Shown: positions 35,686 through 44,247 of the stretch, one piece after another
How the letters are laid out: each line of letters begins with the position of its first letter
How positions within the stretch are numbered: the first letter of the stretch is position 1
Assembly (NCBI RefSeq): GCF_026104355.1
Contig: NZ_CP110535.1
Coordinates: 186,001 to 250,000 of the forward strand
Direction of reading: 5' to 3'
DNA: 64,000 nucleotides
Origin: Halomonas sp. BDJS001
Lineage (GTDB): Bacteria; Pseudomonadota; Gammaproteobacteria; Pseudomonadales; Halomonadaceae
Made by a program: the position numbers and the translations under genes
Notes under the pieces: generated by a model
What the model was told of the DNA's origin: nothing
What the model saw: the letters and a program-made list of their open reading frames with translations, nothing else
Database searches by the model: none

Positions 35686-36264
35686 ATGAGCAAGGTCAAT
35701 ACAGTGGCCATGAGTAGCGTACTGGTTGCTGCCCTAGGCTTGGGGGGAGCCGCTGGCCCAGCGTGGGGGCAGACGGTTTACCGGGTGACCGATGAGCACG
35801 GCAACGTTACCTTCACCGATAACCCCGGCCGTGGTGGTGAGGCCTTGGAGTTAGCGCCGTTGCCTGTCCTGCCGCCTGCGCTAAGCGCTGCACTCACCCG
35901 CACTGGCACGGCTAATTCCAGCACGACTGATTTCAGCACCACAACACCTGCCGTTACACGGCCAAGCGGCAAACCGGGGCAGCCTTTTATGCCTTATGAC
36001 CACTTCTCGATCGCTCTGCCCCAGCAAGGCGCACGGATGGAAGAGGGAATGACCGCGGTGGAGGTGGCTATTGCGCCACCGTTGCGCGATGACCATCAGG
36101 TGCGGCTGTTGGTGAATGGCGAGATTAGCCAGACGGCGCTACACAGCGATGTGTTTTGGCTAACGGGGCTTGCCTCAGGGCGGCACGAGCTTCAAGCGGA
36201 GCTGCTCGATAGCAGCCAACGTTTGCAGCACCGCACGGCAACAGTGACGATTACGGTTCCTTAA
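35686..36264 (+). CDS. DUF4124-domain periplasmic protein
   Basis: 192-residue exported protein. Signal peptide ~1-29 ending AWGQ; then the short DUF4124 domain, VYRVTDEHGNVTFTDNPG, usual at the N-terminus of such proteins. A Ser/Thr-rich linker follows, and the C-terminal ~100 residues (FSIALPQQGARM ... RHELQAELLDSS) look like an immunoglobulin-like beta domain. GAGGAG nine bases before ATG 35686 rejects the longer frame. The same protein often sits between glnA and ntrB; its role there is unknown. Confidence 0.82.
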   Translation: MSKVNTVAMSSVLVAALGLGGAAGPAWGQTVYRVTDEHGNVTFTDNPGRGGEALELAPLPVLPPALSAALTRTGTANSSTTDFSTTTPAVTRPSGKPGQPFMPYDHFSIALPQQGARMEEGMTAVEVAIAPPLRDDHQVRLLVNGEISQTALHSDVFWLTGLASGRHELQAELLDSSQRLQHRTATVTITVP

Positions 36265-36339
36265 AAGCACTTTCATAGACGCAATTAGCAAAGCGCTACC
36301 AGAAAAAATAGCTCGATATACTCCTTTCCAAAATCTGGA

Positions 36340-36356
36340 TGCACTAAAGTGGTGCA
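36340..36356 (+). promoter_or_regulatory. Perfect NtrC box upstream of ntrBC
   Basis: TGCACTAAAGTGGTGCA is a 17/17 match to the NtrC binding consensus TGCACYAWWnTGGTGCA. It is centred ~131 bp before the predicted start of the ntrBC sigma-54 promoter, a normal enhancer distance. Confidence 0.8.
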
Positions 36357-36451
36357 TTGTCAGAGGCATTTGGCGCGACAAGTGCGCTAAAACGATCCAC
36401 CCTCTTCCGCTGCAATGCCCGCAAGCCGTGCAAATGGGCATGCAAGCGTAG

Positions 36452-36468
36452 TTGGCGCGCTTTTTGCA
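36452..36468 (+). promoter_or_regulatory. Sigma-54 promoter of ntrBC
   Basis: TTGGCGCGCTTTTTGCA carries GG (36454-36455) and GC (36466-36467) 12 bp apart with one mismatch to TGGCACG-n4-TTGCA. Predicted start ~36479. A second, weaker GG-n10-GC match occurs at 36371-36385. Because the transcript would start at ~36479, the long ntrB frame from 36452 cannot be the true start. Confidence 0.7.
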
Positions 36469-36538
36469 GTTCCCTCATGGAGCATCCACCTGTAGGTCTG
36501 TATCGGCGATGGAAGACGTGATTTTTCAGGACACCACT

Positions 36539-37597
36539 ATGCATCAGCGTTTGCTTGAGCATCTCACCACAGCCGTATTGCTGCTAGACGGCGAGCTGCG
36601 CGTGCGCTGGATGAACCCTGCCGCTGAAGCGTTGTTAGCCGTCAGCCTTAGCCGTGTTCACGGGATCAGCCTGGATACACTACTTGGCGGGGATGAGAGC
36701 ATTGACGATGTATTGGCCAAGGCGCGGGATGCGTTTCACCCTTATACCCAGCGCGAAGCGCGCATTACGCCGCTGAATAGCGAACCACTGACGGTTGACT
36801 ACACGGTGACGCCGTTATCAGACGATGAGCTGTTACTGGAAGTAGAGCCGCGGGATCGGTTGATGCAGATCTCCCGGGAAGAGGCGCTCACCACCCGCCA
36901 GGAGACCATCAAGGTGCTCGCCCGGGGGCTCGCCCACGAAGTCAAAAACCCCCTGGGTGGCATCCGCGGGGCGGCACAGCTATTGGAGCGGGATCTAGAC
37001 GACCCCGCGCTGCGCGAATATACCCATATCATCGTCGAGGAAGTGGATCGGCTGCGCGACCTGGTCGACTCCATGCTCGGCCCTAACCGCATTCTTAAAC
37101 ATGAGCCGGTCAATATTCACAAAGTGCTCGAGCGGGTGCGGGCGCTGCTGATTGCCGAGCACCCGTGCGTGACGATTAGCCGTGATTACGATCCCAGCTT
37201 GCCCGACCTTTCCGGCGATGAGTCGCAAATGATTCAGGCGGTGCTCAACGTGGCCCGTAATGCGGTGCAGGCCATGAGCGATGCGCAAACACCGGAGCCT
37301 TCTTTAATACTGCGTACCCGCGCTCGCCGCCAGTTCACCCTGGGGGCTGAACGCCACCGGCTGGTCAGCGAAGTCGCCGTGGTCGATAACGGCCCAGGTA
37401 TTCCTCCTGCGCTGCAGGAAACGCTGTTTTACCCCATGGTGTCGGGGCGCGCGGAGGGCAGTGGTCTTGGGCTCTCTATTGCCCAGTCGATTTTGCACCA
37501 GCATCAAGGGTTGATCGAGTGCGACTCACGCCCTGGACACACCGAATTTCGTTTACTGATTCCCATGGTTGTTAATTTCACCGGAGAAGCGTCATGA
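36539..37597 (+). CDS. glnL: Nitrogen regulation sensor kinase NtrB (GlnL)
   Basis: Sensor histidine kinase/phosphatase that phosphorylates NtrC when nitrogen is short, controlled by PII. PAS domain at the start (TTAVLLLDGELRVRWMNPAA), phosphoacceptor His in GLAHEVKNPLGGIRGAAQLL, then N-box NVARNAVQAM, DNGPGIP and the G2 box SGLGLSIAQS. No membrane segments. ATG 36539 has AGGA seven bases upstream; ATG 36509 is possible. The frame's 5' end at 36452 lies inside the promoter. Stop overlaps the ntrC start (ATGA). Confidence 0.94.
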   Translation: MHQRLLEHLTTAVLLLDGELRVRWMNPAAEALLAVSLSRVHGISLDTLLGGDESIDDVLAKARDAFHPYTQREARITPLNSEPLTVDYTVTPLSDDELLLEVEPRDRLMQISREEALTTRQETIKVLARGLAHEVKNPLGGIRGAAQLLERDLDDPALREYTHIIVEEVDRLRDLVDSMLGPNRILKHEPVNIHKVLERVRALLIAEHPCVTISRDYDPSLPDLSGDESQMIQAVLNVARNAVQAMSDAQTPEPSLILRTRARRQFTLGAERHRLVSEVAVVDNGPGIPPALQETLFYPMVSGRAEGSGLGLSIAQSILHQHQGLIECDSRPGHTEFRLLIPMVVNFTGEAS

Positions 37598-39021
37598 CTG
37601 AGGCTGCACGTAATGATGTTGCGCGGGTGGTCATTGTCGATGATGACCGCGCTATCCGCTGGGTACTGGAGCGCGCTTTAGCGCAACCTGACCTGGACGT
37701 TGAGTGTATCGAGCGCGCCGACGTTGCCTTGCCCCGTTTGTTGGAAAACCCGCCCGACGTACTGGTCACCGATATTCGTATGCCGGGTATCGATGGACTG
37801 GATCTTATGTCCCGGGTACGTGAGGCGCACCCCGACCTGCCGGTGATCGTGATGACCGCGCACTCTGACCTGGACAGCGCCGTGGCCTCTTATCAGGGCG
37901 GGGCGTTTGAGTACCTGCCCAAGCCGTTTGACGTTGACGAGGCCCTGGCGCTGGTGCGTCGCGCCGTGGCCCACGCCCGTGAACGCCAGCGTCCGGTCAC
38001 CGTGCCGGAAGGGCTGAATGCCGAGATCATTGGTGAAGCACCCGCCATGCAGGAGGTGTTCCGCGCCATTGGCCGCCTTTCCCACTCCCATATCACAGTG
38101 CTGATTAACGGTGAGTCGGGTACCGGTAAAGAGCGCGTTGCCCAGGCGCTTCATCAGCATAGCCCGCGGGCGGGCAAGCCATTTATTGCCCTCAATATGG
38201 CGGCGATCCCGCGTGATTTGATTGAGTCAGAGCTGTTTGGCCACGAGAAGGGCGCTTTTACCGGGGCGGCCCAGCAGCGCCAGGGGCGTTTTGAGCAAGC
38301 TAATGGCGGTACGCTGTTTTTAGATGAAATAGGCGATATGCCCGCTGAAACGCAAACACGGCTACTGCGGGTGCTGGCGGATGGCGAGTTCTATCGCGTT
38401 GGCGGCCATACGCCAGTCAAAGTGGATGTGCGTATCATCGCTGCCACCCACCAAAACCTGGAAGTGTTGGTGGATGATGGCCGCTTCCGGGAGGATCTGT
38501 TTCACCGTTTGAACGTGATCCGTATCCACCTGCCCAAGCTTGCCGAGCGGCGTGAAGACATCCCCCGCTTAACTCGGCACTTTTTAGCCGAAGCGGCGAA
38601 AGAGCTGACCACGGATATCAAAGTATTGACCAGCGAAGCAGAGGCGCACCTAACGCGTTTGCCATGGCCCGGCAACGTGCGCCAGTTAGAGAATATCTGT
38701 CGCTGGCTCACCGTCATGGCGTCGGGGCGGGAAATTTTGGTGGAAGATTTGCCGCCGGAGTTGCGTTCACCCAGCGCTTCGGAAAGCAGCGCCCACGGCG
38801 ATTGGCGCACGGCGTTTCGTGATTGGGCGGATCATGCCCTGGCCGAAGGCCATACCCACCTGCTGGAAGAAGCGGTGCCCGATTTTGAGCGGATTCTGAT
38901 CGAGACAGCGCTTAAACATACCGGCGGGCGCAAAGGGGAAGCCGCCGAGCTGCTGGGCTGGGGGCGCAATACGCTCACGCGTAAATTGAAGACATTGCTA
39001 CCGGCACTCGCTGACGAGTAA
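37594..39021 (+). CDS. glnG: Nitrogen regulation response regulator NtrC (GlnG)
   Basis: Sigma-54 enhancer-binding activator. Receiver domain with Asp60 (VLVTDIRMPG) as phosphorylation site; AAA+ domain with Walker A GESGTGKE, GAFTGA (the sigma-54 contact loop, in HEKGAFTGAAQQ) and Walker B GTLFLDEIGD; C-terminal Fis-type helix-turn-helix (GEAAELLGWGRNTLTRKLK). 475 residues versus 469 in E. coli. Translationally coupled to ntrB. Confidence 0.96.
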   Translation: MTEAARNDVARVVIVDDDRAIRWVLERALAQPDLDVECIERADVALPRLLENPPDVLVTDIRMPGIDGLDLMSRVREAHPDLPVIVMTAHSDLDSAVASYQGGAFEYLPKPFDVDEALALVRRAVAHARERQRPVTVPEGLNAEIIGEAPAMQEVFRAIGRLSHSHITVLINGESGTGKERVAQALHQHSPRAGKPFIALNMAAIPRDLIESELFGHEKGAFTGAAQQRQGRFEQANGGTLFLDEIGDMPAETQTRLLRVLADGEFYRVGGHTPVKVDVRIIAATHQNLEVLVDDGRFREDLFHRLNVIRIHLPKLAERREDIPRLTRHFLAEAAKELTTDIKVLTSEAEAHLTRLPWPGNVRQLENICRWLTVMASGREILVEDLPPELRSPSASESSAHGDWRTAFRDWADHALAEGHTHLLEEAVPDFERILIETALKHTGGRKGEAAELLGWGRNTLTRKLKTLLPALADE

Positions 39022-39147
39022 TCGCTGCTCGCCAGCGAGTATATATACCGTATCGGCGAGGGCAGGGTACGCCAGCTCCATAGCCAGTGCAGCAGGCTAA
39101 AAGCGCTAAAGCCACTAGTGAGCCATGTGTGCCTATTGGCGAAAAGG

Positions 39148-39321
39148 CTATTCTGCCGCCTCAATGCGCCTGATCTCGGCAAGCAATGCTTCCGCTTCTT
39201 CAGTAAGCGTGGCGTTGGCGCGCATATCGCCATTACGTGAAGCCTCCATGGCGGCTTGAAGTTTGCGCTCATACTCTTGCTGCAGCTTCTTTTTTGGGTC
39301 GCGCTTAAACATGCCTAACAT
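39148..39321 (-). CDS. DUF6435 family small protein
   Basis: 57-residue soluble, helical protein: MLGMFKRDPKKKLQQEYERK followed by LQAAMEASRNGDMRA and an acidic tail. Fits DUF6435, function unknown. GAGGAG eight bases before the ATG at 39321 decides the start over the longer frame to 39438. Convergent with ntrC; the gap 39022-39147 shows no gene. Confidence 0.75.
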   Translation of the reverse strand: MLGMFKRDPKKKLQQEYERKLQAAMEASRNGDMRANATLTEEAEALLAEIRRIEAAE

Positions 39322-39410
39322 GAGCAATCTCCTCGCTATCCACACTATGGTGTACACCATTTGTATAGGTTTTGAGGGCGCGTGTCGAATGTTTGTTTTA
39401 GCTAGGCTTG

Positions 39411-39938
39411 CTAATGGTTCTGTGCGGGCGCGCTGCATTGGCGTAAAAAGCGCTCAAAATCCAACAAAATAGTCTCCAGGCTGGCGTGCAGGCGGTGGTC
39501 GTCATCCACCATGCGTAGCGATAAGCGCTGCAGACGGGCTCGTTCGATCACGGGCTCAGGGGCAACGACGTCATCCCGCCAGCCGTGAATGATATGGGTG
39601 TGCTGCGCCTGAATAATCGGTGACGTTTCCGGGTAGTCGGCTAGTCCCAGTGCGGGAGCCAGCAGAAAGCAGCCCAACACCGGCTGTTGAGCGCTAACCG
39701 CCGCACTTAGCCAGCCTCCTAAGCTCGAGCCTGCCAGCACACACTGGGCAGGGTCGTCTCCGCGCTTGGCTAATACCCCCAGCAGATGCTCCAGGCGCAG
39801 CTTAGGCTCAGCTATGTCTCGATAGTCCATAACTACCGGTTCACAGTCATCCAGCTTTTCCGCAACGCCTTTAAGCGCCTGGGTTTTTAGCGCTCCCGGC
39901 CCGCTCTCAAGACCATGGGATAGATACACAGTCATCAT
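39411..39938 (-). CDS. YqiA-type alpha/beta hydrolase
   Basis: 175-residue small esterase of the YqiA/YcfP (UPF0227) family. Begins MTVYLSHGLESGPGALKTQA; nucleophile in LAGSSLGGWLSA; acid in IIHGWRDDVV; base in DDDHRLHASL. Cytoplasmic. Followed closely in the same direction by the DUF6435 gene. Confidence 0.82.
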   Translation of the reverse strand: MMTVYLSHGLESGPGALKTQALKGVAEKLDDCEPVVMDYRDIAEPKLRLEHLLGVLAKRGDDPAQCVLAGSSLGGWLSAAVSAQQPVLGCFLLAPALGLADYPETSPIIQAQHTHIIHGWRDDVVAPEPVIERARLQRLSLRMVDDDHRLHASLETILLDFERFLRQCSAPAQNH

Positions 39939-39943
39939 GATGT

Positions 39944-40075
39944 TTAGCTCGCTGCGCGCTGGATAGCTTCGCCACCCTGCTGAATGTCTTCACCTGCACC
40001 ACGAATGGTATTACAGCCACTGACCAGCAGCAGTGTCACCATTATTACGATGCCAAGAGCGATAGAGCGTTTCAT
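39944..40075 (-). CDS. Entericidin-type small lipoprotein
   Basis: 43 residues: MKRSIALGIVIMVTLLLVSG then CNTIRGAGEDIQQGGEAIQR. A lipobox (LVSGC) predicts lipid attachment at Cys21, and the amphipathic remainder matches entericidin A/B (EcnAB). Known relatives are stress-induced envelope lipoproteins. AAGGAG precedes the ATG at 40075. Located 5 bp before the YqiA-like gene, same strand. Confidence 0.82.
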   Translation of the reverse strand: MKRSIALGIVIMVTLLLVSGCNTIRGAGEDIQQGGEAIQRAAS

Positions 40076-40424
40076 AGTGGTCTCCTTGAAGGCAAGTGAG
40101 TAGATAGAAGCAAAATACCCCCAACGGTGACGATTCGCTACGCTTTTCAATGTGTTTCGTTTCAAGGAGCGTTGCAGTGTGTCTCAACCGGGGATGCTTA
40201 TGTCGCATGTGCCAGTTCGATACATGGAGATGAGCGTCGAGGAGGGAATTTTGGCATCCTGTTAATTTTTTAAGCTATTGTTATTAAATAAAATTATTTT
40301 ATTTTGGCATGGTTTGGCTCAGGGCCTGCAGGTACTAAGTAGCAGCGTAGATATTTATTCATTATTCAGTAGTTTAAAGTTTCAGTTGATTAGAGGTAAA
40401 CGACAGGTTGGGTGTCAGCAAAAC

Positions 40425-40597
40425 TGAGTGAGTGGGCTGACGGGCAGAAGGAAGGCAGGGAGCCAATAAGTAAGTTAACAGGACGTGAAAGGACAATCAG
40501 CCCACTCACTGGTTGCAGCGCAAGGAGGCGTTGTTCATCAAACTAGGGAGTGGAGCGATGCGAAACAGCCATCTCATGAAAATGAGGTGGTTTTTTT
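40425..40597 (+). ncRNA. Candidate structured small RNA with GGA motifs
   Basis: Between 40076 and 40783 no protein gene is seen. A perfect 14-bp long-range stem joins AGTGAGTGGGCTGA (40427-40440) to TCAGCCCACTCACT (40497-40510). An intrinsic terminator, CCATCTCAT-GAAA-ATGAGGTGG (40569-40590) plus seven T, ends the unit. Seven GGA triplets fall at ~40450-40553, mostly in single-stranded positions, five in an AnGGA context. This resembles RNAs of the CsrB/RsmZ type that sequester CsrA, but the resemblance is only of motif and structure. Promoter not identified. Confidence 0.55.
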
Positions 40598-40783
40598 GCG
40601 TGCTGAATTTTTATTAAGTATTTGATATTTAACAATATTTTATTCTTTATCTGCTTGTGCAGAACTCGCATACACCGTTACCGCACAGATTAATGCATTG
40701 TTTTGGTCTATCCTTCGATGAAATCAAAATGCAGCGGTTAGAAAACGCAAACGTAACGACCGCTCACTATCAGGGACAAGATT

Positions 40784-40915
40784 ATGGCGATGGCATTGAT
40801 GTTATGCATGTTTGTTTTGTTCTTAGGATTTTCAGGTGTAGGTGTCTATATGATGTTTAAGACATCATTTATGGCAAGAATAGATGAGCGTGATGATATG
40901 CCGCCCGATGTTTAA
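40784..40915 (+). CDS. Possible 43-residue membrane protein
   Basis: Short frame starting MAMALMLCMFVLFLGFSGVG, one membrane helix, then a charged tail with ARIDERDD. AGGGA seven bases upstream. It lies after the small RNA candidate and before a bidirectional terminator that would close it. No family recognised; the overlapping frame 40657-40860 is less likely. Confidence 0.45.
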   Translation: MAMALMLCMFVLFLGFSGVGVYMMFKTSFMARIDERDDMPPDV

Positions 40916-40934
40916 GTTTCTGTTTTTAAATTAT

Positions 40935-40973
40935 AAAACCGCTACGCCCGCTGATGCGGGCGTAGCGGTTTTT
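40935..40973. terminator. Bidirectional terminator
   Basis: AAAACCGCTACGCCCGC and GCGGGCGTAGCGGTTTT form a perfect 17-bp stem with a TGAT loop, with T-runs on both strands. Serves the small gene on the left and gltS on the right. Confidence 0.92.
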
Positions 40974-40994
40974 GGGTAGAGCCACTGGGTTGCG

Positions 40995-41075
40995 TTAGCT
41001 CTTCTTCCAGCGGCCTTTACCGCGTTCTGGCACCATGCGCCCGAAGTAGAGCAAGCCAAACGCTAGCCATCCCAC
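40995..41075 (-). CDS. Possible 26-residue protein after gltS
   Basis: A short frame starting at GTG 41075, two bases after the gltS stop: hydrophobic WLAFGLLYFGRMV followed by a basic tail PERGKGRWKKS. It fills the space between gltS and the terminator. No Shine-Dalgarno is seen, so coupling to gltS would be needed. Low certainty. Confidence 0.3.
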   Translation of the reverse strand: MGWLAFGLLYFGRMVPERGKGRWKKS

Positions 41076-41077
41076 GG

Positions 41078-42448
41078 TTAGTAGAGCGGCAAAATCAGTA
41101 CGGCCAAGGCGCCAAATTCGGCAATTAGCGGTAAGGCGGCGGCTGTAAACAGTCCGCCCCCCACAATCGGTTCAAACATCAGCTGTTTATAACCAAAGCT
41201 CTCTAGTGCGCCAGACTCGTTTTTGGGGTCTGCCATGCGCATCAGCAGCAGGCCAGTCACAGTAACCCCCATGGATTGGCCGAAATCGCCCACCCCGCGT
41301 TCAAACCAGTTTTCCGGTATCACTCGGGGCGCGATAACGATCAGCACAAACAGCCCCCAGGCAATCCCCGCCACAGCGAGCAGCAAGAAGGGCAGGAAGT
41401 GCTCACCTAAGGTGGTCAGCGAAAGGGTGGCGAGCGCAGCCACGATAGTAAAGTCCAGCGCGGTGCCGGCAATTCGTGACATGGTGCGGCTGGATACGTG
41501 ACGCTCTAACCCAAATCGCATCACAATCAGCTGCACAATTACCCCACCAATCATGGCGATTGGGAAAAGCGGTACATGGGCGAGGATTTCCAGGCCGCCG
41601 TCGCGTGCCCAGGTGACTTGCTCTATCCATTGCAAGCCCGACAGGATTAACCAGCCGATCACAATGGCGATACCGACTAAACCGATATGCAGGCTTAGCG
41701 GATCGGTGGTGCCTGCCTCTTGCTCCAGGTCTTTTTTAAATTCGCTGAATTCTGCGGTAGAAGGGCGCTCGTCTTCACGCATCAATTCATCGGGATCCTC
41801 TGGTTGGTTCCCCCCATCCTGAAGTTTAATAATCCCACGACGCGCAGCAATATTGATCAGTACCGTACCTATCAGCACCCCTGCTACGATGCCTACTGTC
41901 GCCAGCCCCAAAGCCAGGTCGGCGCCTTCTTCGAAACCTAGCTCTTCAAAGGTGTCGGCCATGCCCGCCGCCGTGCCATGGCCGCCTTCAAAGCCGATTT
42001 CGATTAATGCCCCCACCATGGGGTTCATATTAAACACCGGCACTAACACCAGCAGTGCCAGGCTCAACCCAACAACATATTGGCCCCATGCCATGGTTTG
42101 CCCGACGACGACTTGCGGCCCTGCGCGCAGCCAAATAGTGCGCAGCCCAGGGATTGCTTTACCAATAAACAGCGCCGCGAAGACAACATTAATCAACAGC
42201 CCCGGTAGAGCTGCCCAACTCTCTTGAACATAAGCAGGAAACAGGCCGGGACTTTCTTCAAAAAAGGTAGGCAGGGCTTTGCCTAGTACATCAGGGCCCA
42301 TCAGTAAGAGTAACAAACCACCGATTACCGAGCTGGGTAGGAAGAGGCGTCTTAACCAGGGAAGCCATAGACGCAGGGCATTGCTGGCTAACAGAACTAA
42401 CCCGATGAGGACTAATGCTATAAATAATTCACCAACCGTCATGGTCAT
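41078..42448 (-). CDS. Sodium/glutamate symporter family protein (GltS type)
   Basis: Na+-coupled carboxylate or amino-acid symporter of the inner membrane. 456 residues with about twelve hydrophobic segments. Landmarks: LPSSVIGGLLLLL, GFEGGHGTAAGMADTFEELG (the re-entrant GGHGT loop conserved in GltS) and a second inverted-repeat loop in FGQSMGVTVTGLLLMRM. A charged cytoplasmic segment lies near 225-250. ATG 42448 has AGGAG seven bases upstream; a GTG one codon earlier is possible. Glutamate is the likely but unproven substrate. Confidence 0.85.
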   Translation of the reverse strand: MTMTVGELFIALVLIGLVLLASNALRLWLPWLRRLFLPSSVIGGLLLLLMGPDVLGKALPTFFEESPGLFPAYVQESWAALPGLLINVVFAALFIGKAIPGLRTIWLRAGPQVVVGQTMAWGQYVVGLSLALLVLVPVFNMNPMVGALIEIGFEGGHGTAAGMADTFEELGFEEGADLALGLATVGIVAGVLIGTVLINIAARRGIIKLQDGGNQPEDPDELMREDERPSTAEFSEFKKDLEQEAGTTDPLSLHIGLVGIAIVIGWLILSGLQWIEQVTWARDGGLEILAHVPLFPIAMIGGVIVQLIVMRFGLERHVSSRTMSRIAGTALDFTIVAALATLSLTTLGEHFLPFLLLAVAGIAWGLFVLIVIAPRVIPENWFERGVGDFGQSMGVTVTGLLLMRMADPKNESGALESFGYKQLMFEPIVGGGLFTAAALPLIAEFGALAVLILPLY

Positions 42449-42581
42449 CACATCACTCCTTGATGCTGGCGCACCGCTACTGCCGCTAATAAGTAGGTGC
42501 GTTCAAAAAAGACAAGGTTGGATTAACCATAGCGCTTAGTCATCGATTACGCGAAAACAGTTATGGGAAAACCGGTGGGGG

Positions 42582-43121
42582 TTATCCCATCCAATAGAGG
42601 CTGGCCAAGGCAAACGCGTAGCCCATCGCTGCCCCTGCAACTACATCGCTTACGTAGTGGAGCCCTAAGCCCACCCGTGAGATCGCTATCAGCAGCGTTA
42701 ATGGCAATACCACCGGCAGTAGCCAGGGTGTGTGGGCGGCGACTAACACGCTAAACATCACCGCGTGCATGGTGTGGCCGCTGGGGAAGCTATAACGGTC
42801 GCGGGCCGGCTCACAGCACTCGATGCCTTCCCCATAAGTAATAAATGGCCGCTCACGGCACAAGCGGGTCTTCACCAGCCGATAAATGGCCACGGCAAAC
42901 AGCGCAAGCACGCTGTACTGCAAGACACGCCAGGCGCCGTTTGGCTGCAGCCAGGGCTGGGCGAGGATGAGTAACACCCAGACAGGCCAGTCGCCTAAGC
43001 GGCTGGCAGCCTGAAGCGTGATGCGCCAGGGGCGGTAGATCGATAGCCGAGATATACGCTGGCAGAACTGCCACTCCAGCAGGTCAAGACGATCGAATAC
43101 GACAAGCGGACGCGGGCGCAT
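42582..43121 (-). CDS. PAP2-family membrane phosphatase
   Basis: Membrane phosphatase of the PAP2 superfamily (phosphatidic acid or undecaprenyl-diphosphate phosphatase type). All three catalytic motifs are present: KTRLCRERP, PSGHT and SRVGLGLHYVSD. 179 residues, about five membrane helices. AGGAGG seven bases before the ATG. Its first 38 bp overlap the end of the glycosyltransferase gene, so the two are one operon, plausibly in glycolipid metabolism. Confidence 0.87.
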   Translation of the reverse strand: MRPRPLVVFDRLDLLEWQFCQRISRLSIYRPWRITLQAASRLGDWPVWVLLILAQPWLQPNGAWRVLQYSVLALFAVAIYRLVKTRLCRERPFITYGEGIECCEPARDRYSFPSGHTMHAVMFSVLVAAHTPWLLPVVLPLTLLIAISRVGLGLHYVSDVVAGAAMGYAFALASLYWMG

Positions 43122-44247
43122 GATGGGCCTCCTGGGCTTGGTGTAGGTAATTCAAAAACTGCTCGGCAATGCTCGTCCAGCTTTGCTCAAGTGCGCGTAA
43201 GCGCGCTACGCGACCTAAACGAGCGTAGTCAGCGGGGTGTTGGCACAACTCAACTGCTGCCTGTTGAAAAGCGGCGCTGTTACCAGCGGGTACGGTGACA
43301 CCGTTGTGGCCGCTGCTAATCAGTTCAGCGCTGGCCGCGTGCTCGTAGGCCACTACGGCCAAGCCGCTGGCCATGGCTTCCGCCACCACATTCCCCCAGG
43401 TTTCTGAAAGCGAGGGAAAGATGAACAGGTCGGCACTGGCGTAGTGGCGAGCGAGCGATTCCTGCCCCACGAAACCGGTGAAGTGTGCATCAGGCAGAGC
43501 CTTTTCCAGCTGTGCCCGTGCGGGGCCATCGCCGACGATGATCTGGGCGATATCGGGGCGTACCTCGCGCATGGCTTGAAGGCTTTCATGTAGCAAGGTG
43601 AGGTTTTTTTCCGCGGCTAATCGGCCTACGTAAAGCGCCACCGGCTGATGCTCGCTTACCCCCCAGCGTTGGCGCAATGAAGGATCTCGGTGGGCAGGTG
43701 AAAACCGCTCCCCGTCCAGCCCGCGTGAAAGAACGTGGACGTCCCGAATGCCCTGACTCTGCAGTGCTTTTGCCTGCTGGTGGGTAGGCACTAACGTCAG
43801 GTCGCAGCCGTTATGGAAGTAGCGCAGGTAGCGCCGTGTGGTCGAAGCCAGCCAATTGACGCCATAATCTTCACAGTAGTGGTCGAAGTTGGTGTGCCAG
43901 CCTGCTACCAGGGGAATATTGAGTTGCCGCGCTGCTTGGCGTGCTGCCCAGCCGAGAGGGCCTTGGGTCGCTACGTAGATGATGTTTGGTCGGTGCTTAC
44001 GCCAAAAGCGGCGCAGCGTAGCGGGCCTGACCAGCCCCACCTGGACATCGGTGTAACCAGGTAAGGCAAAGCGTTGCACCTGTAACTCCCGGTTAATACC
44101 AGTTGCGTTACCTGCGCTCCGGGGGCGCGGACGGATCACATCAACCGGCACTCCTTGCCGGTTAAGTTCACAGCTTAACCGGCTCAATGTATGGGCAACG
44201 CCATTGATGTCCGGTGACCATGTTTCACTAACGATGCAGAGCCGCAT
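43084..44247 (-). CDS. GT4-family glycosyltransferase
   Basis: 387-residue GT-B fold glycosyltransferase, close to MgtA/PimB-like enzymes acting on lipids. N-terminal MRLCIVSETWSPDINGVAHT; HTNFDHYCEDYG; the donor-binding YVGRLAAEKNL and the EX7E motif region FIFPSLSETWGNVVAEAMAS. Cytoplasmic, membrane-associated. Together with the overlapping PAP2 gene it could make a membrane glycolipid (inference). Confidence 0.88.
   Translation of the reverse strand: MRLCIVSETWSPDINGVAHTLSRLSCELNRQGVPVDVIRPRPRSAGNATGINRELQVQRFALPGYTDVQVGLVRPATLRRFWRKHRPNIIYVATQGPLGWAARQAARQLNIPLVAGWHTNFDHYCEDYGVNWLASTTRRYLRYFHNGCDLTLVPTHQQAKALQSQGIRDVHVLSRGLDGERFSPAHRDPSLRQRWGVSEHQPVALYVGRLAAEKNLTLLHESLQAMREVRPDIAQIIVGDGPARAQLEKALPDAHFTGFVGQESLARHYASADLFIFPSLSETWGNVVAEAMASGLAVVAYEHAASAELISSGHNGVTVPAGNSAAFQQAAVELCQHPADYARLGRVARLRALEQSWTSIAEQFLNYLHQAQEAHHAPASACRIRSS

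Noticed and set aside
40657..40860. 67-residue frame before the bidirectional terminator
   Set aside because: Odd composition, no ribosome binding site; the overlapping 40784-40915 frame is more protein-like.
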